Shown here: piece by piece, positions 15,240-16,494 of the stretch
Numbering within the stretch: position 1 is the first letter of the stretch
How the letters are laid out: each line of letters opens with the position of its first letter
NCBI GenBank assembly: GCA_964542425.1
Contig: CAZIUB010000075.1
Span: forward strand, 1-16,494
Source of the DNA: Dongia_A sp964542425
GTDB lineage: Bacteria > Pseudomonadota > Alphaproteobacteria > Dongiales > Dongiaceae
Length of the DNA stretch: 16,494 nucleotides
Reading direction: 5' to 3'
Notes under the pieces: generated by a model
Told to the model about the DNA's origin: nothing
The model's input: the letters and a program-made list of their open reading frames with translations, nothing else
The model's database searches: none
Position numbers and translations under genes: made by a program

Positions 15240-15839
15240 ATGAAAATCGTGATCGTCGGCGCGACCGGAACCATCGGCAAGGCGGTAGTGGCCGCGCTCT
15301 ACCCCCGTCACGAGATCCTGGCCGTGGGAAACCGCGGCGGCGCGTTCCAGGTCGACATCGCGGATGCGCAATCGATCCGGGCGCTGTTCCAGAAAACCGG
15401 CCGGTTCGACGCGCTGGTGGCGGCCGTCGGCAAGGTCCATTTCGGCGAGTTCGCGAAAATGACGGAAAAGGAATTCGACATCGGCATCCGGAACAAGCTC
15501 ATGGGCCAGGTCAATCTGGTGTTGAAAGGCCGGGCCTATGTCAATGACGGTGGTTCTTTCACGCTGACCAGCGGTAGCCTTGACCGCTATCCGGTGCGCG
15601 GGGGCAGCAATGCCGCCACCATCAATGCAGCACTTGGCGGTTTCGTCAGGGCGGCGGCGCTCGATCTCGACCGCGGCATCCGCATCAATCTGGTGAGCCC
15701 AGCATTGCTGGAGGAATCGACTGCAAAATTCGCTCCGCTGTTGCCCGGACACGAGGCGGTTTCATCGGCCCGGGTGGGACTTGCCTATGTGAAGAGCGTA
15801 GAGGGCGGGCAGACCGGGCAAGTCTACGAGATCGGCTAA
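15240..15839 (+). CDS. Short-chain dehydrogenase-like protein lacking the usual YxxxK
   Basis: A 199-residue cytoplasmic protein of the short SDR type. The N-terminal nucleotide-binding turn GATGTIG (Gly7, Gly10, Gly13) follows a beta strand, so NAD(P) binding is likely. The fold continues with VDIAD, an AAVGK strand end where classical SDRs have NNAG, and TLTSGSLDRYPVRGG with the Ser region. The classical Tyr-x-x-x-Lys catalytic pair is absent; the site reads SNAATINAALGGFVRAAALDL. Related short SDRs without YxxxK are common in bacteria and often have no assigned substrate. ATG 15240 follows CTGGAGGA by six bases, a strong ribosome site. It converges on the next SDR gene with an 18-base gap. 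Confidence 0.88.
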   Translation: MKIVIVGATGTIGKAVVAALYPRHEILAVGNRGGAFQVDIADAQSIRALFQKTGRFDALVAAVGKVHFGEFAKMTEKEFDIGIRNKLMGQVNLVLKGRAYVNDGGSFTLTSGSLDRYPVRGGSNAATINAALGGFVRAAALDLDRGIRINLVSPALLEESTAKFAPLLPGHEAVSSARVGLAYVKSVEGGQTGQVYEIG

Positions 15840-15857
15840 AGTGGTGCCCAGCGTGGA

Positions 15858-16494
15858 TCACTCGTTGACCGGCACGGTGTAGTTCAGCGGCATGCGGCCG
15901 CCGTCGGCGTAGAAGGTCTGGCCGGTAATGTAACTGGCGTCATCGGATGCCAGGAATGCGCCGATGGCGGCGATTTCGGCGGGCTCGCCCACCCGGCCCA
16001 TGGGAGTGCGCGACATGCCTCGGGTCATGGCGGCTTTATCCCTCACGACATTTCGCAACATATCGGTGTTGATCGAACCTGGCCCAATGGCATTGACCCT
16101 GACGCCGTGGGCTGCGAGCGAAATCGAGGCGGCGCGGGTCAGCTGCGAAACGCCACCCTTCGAGATGCAATAACTGACGATGGCCGGGATGGCGAGAGTG
16201 TCGTTGACTGACGACAGATTGATGATCGAACCCGGCTTGCGGCCAGCCTCGGCCTGCCTGACCATTTGGCGGGCGCAGGCCTGCAACATCAGGAAAGAAC
16301 CCTTGAGATTGATGGCCAACACCCTGTCGAAGTCTTCCTCGGCGATGTCGAGCAATTCGCCGCCGATCGAAATTCCGGCATTGTTGACAAGAATGTCGAT
16401 GGCACAGTGATTTTTGACAGTGGCATCGACAAGGGTATTCACGGCGGCGGAACTGGAGACGTCGCAGTGCTGGTAGCTGGCCTTCAATTTCACG
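15858..16494 (-). CDS. Classical short-chain dehydrogenase/reductase, 5' end outside the window
   Basis: The visible part is about 211 residues of a FabG-like NAD(P)-dependent oxidoreductase. The gene enters from the right edge: the Gly-rich cofactor loop and first strands, about 40-50 residues, are missing. Present are the CDVS strand end that contacts the adenine, the NNAG motif, the Ser of NLSSVNDT and the catalytic YCISK (YxxxK), then GPGSINTDM and a normal C-terminal region (ASYITGQTFYADGG). All visible active-site residues are intact, so the enzyme should work. The substrate cannot be told from sequence. A GTG near 16493 would be an in-frame start but would remove the cofactor loop, so it is not the true start. 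Confidence 0.92.
   Translation of the reverse strand, partial: VKLKASYQHCDVSSSAAVNTLVDATVKNHCAIDILVNNAGISIGGELLDIAEEDFDRVLAINLKGSFLMLQACARQMVRQAEAGRKPGSIINLSSVNDTLAIPAIVSYCISKGGVSQLTRAASISLAAHGVRVNAIGPGSINTDMLRNVVRDKAAMTRGMSRTPMGRVGEPAEIAAIGAFLASDDASYITGQTFYADGGRMPLNYTVPVNE

Overview
The window reads as chromosomal DNA from a GC-rich alphaproteobacterium, probably Rhodospirillales-like. The evidence is a Usg-family protein, a di-iron demethoxyubiquinone hydroxylase (Coq7), a long two-domain dCTP deaminase of the alphaproteobacterial type, and a groESL operon under a CIRCE element. No species can be named from the sequence alone. No tRNA, rRNA, CRISPR array or recognisable transposase gene was seen.

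Layout. (1) 1-616: a 110-residue protein of unknown function (copy 1). (2) 617-7505: a copper/silver RND efflux operon on the plus strand, made of a small secreted Met-containing protein, a broken N-terminal cusC piece, a chimeric amiC'-cusC gene, cusB and cusA, with ATGA stop/start overlaps along the chain. (3) 7506-8940: a rearranged zone with a minus-strand membrane protein, a relic of a second groEL 3' end with its terminator, and a second copy (77% identical protein) of the 110-residue gene. (4) 8941-11170: groES-groEL on the minus strand, with a rho-independent terminator, CIRCE and a sigma-32/sigma-70-like promoter. (5) 11352-13549: usg, a YqaA/DedA-like membrane protein, a DsbB-like oxidoreductase and coq7 on the plus strand. 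(6) 13550-13730: a small palindromic repeat element followed by a displaced copy of the coq7 3' end. (7) 13733-14911: dCTP deaminase on the minus strand. (8) 14915-15239: an intergenic region with two perfect DnaA boxes. (9) 15240-16494: two short-chain dehydrogenases, the second cut by the window edge.

The ordinary genes make sense together: heavy-metal efflux (CusCBA), protein folding (GroESL), disulfide formation (DsbB), ubiquinone synthesis (Coq7) and nucleotide supply (Dcd). What is unusual is how often gene ends are duplicated or spliced onto other genes. The head of cusC occurs twice around an inserted amidase fragment. The tail of the 110-residue gene is fused in frame to the end of cusA. 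The tail of groEL plus its terminator occurs twice, and the tail of coq7 occurs twice around a palindromic element. The repeated pieces have diverged, in part at silent codon positions, so they are not simple recent tandem copies. The most striking product is an in-frame fusion that places an amidase signal peptide and AMIN domain in front of a CusC-type outer-membrane channel.
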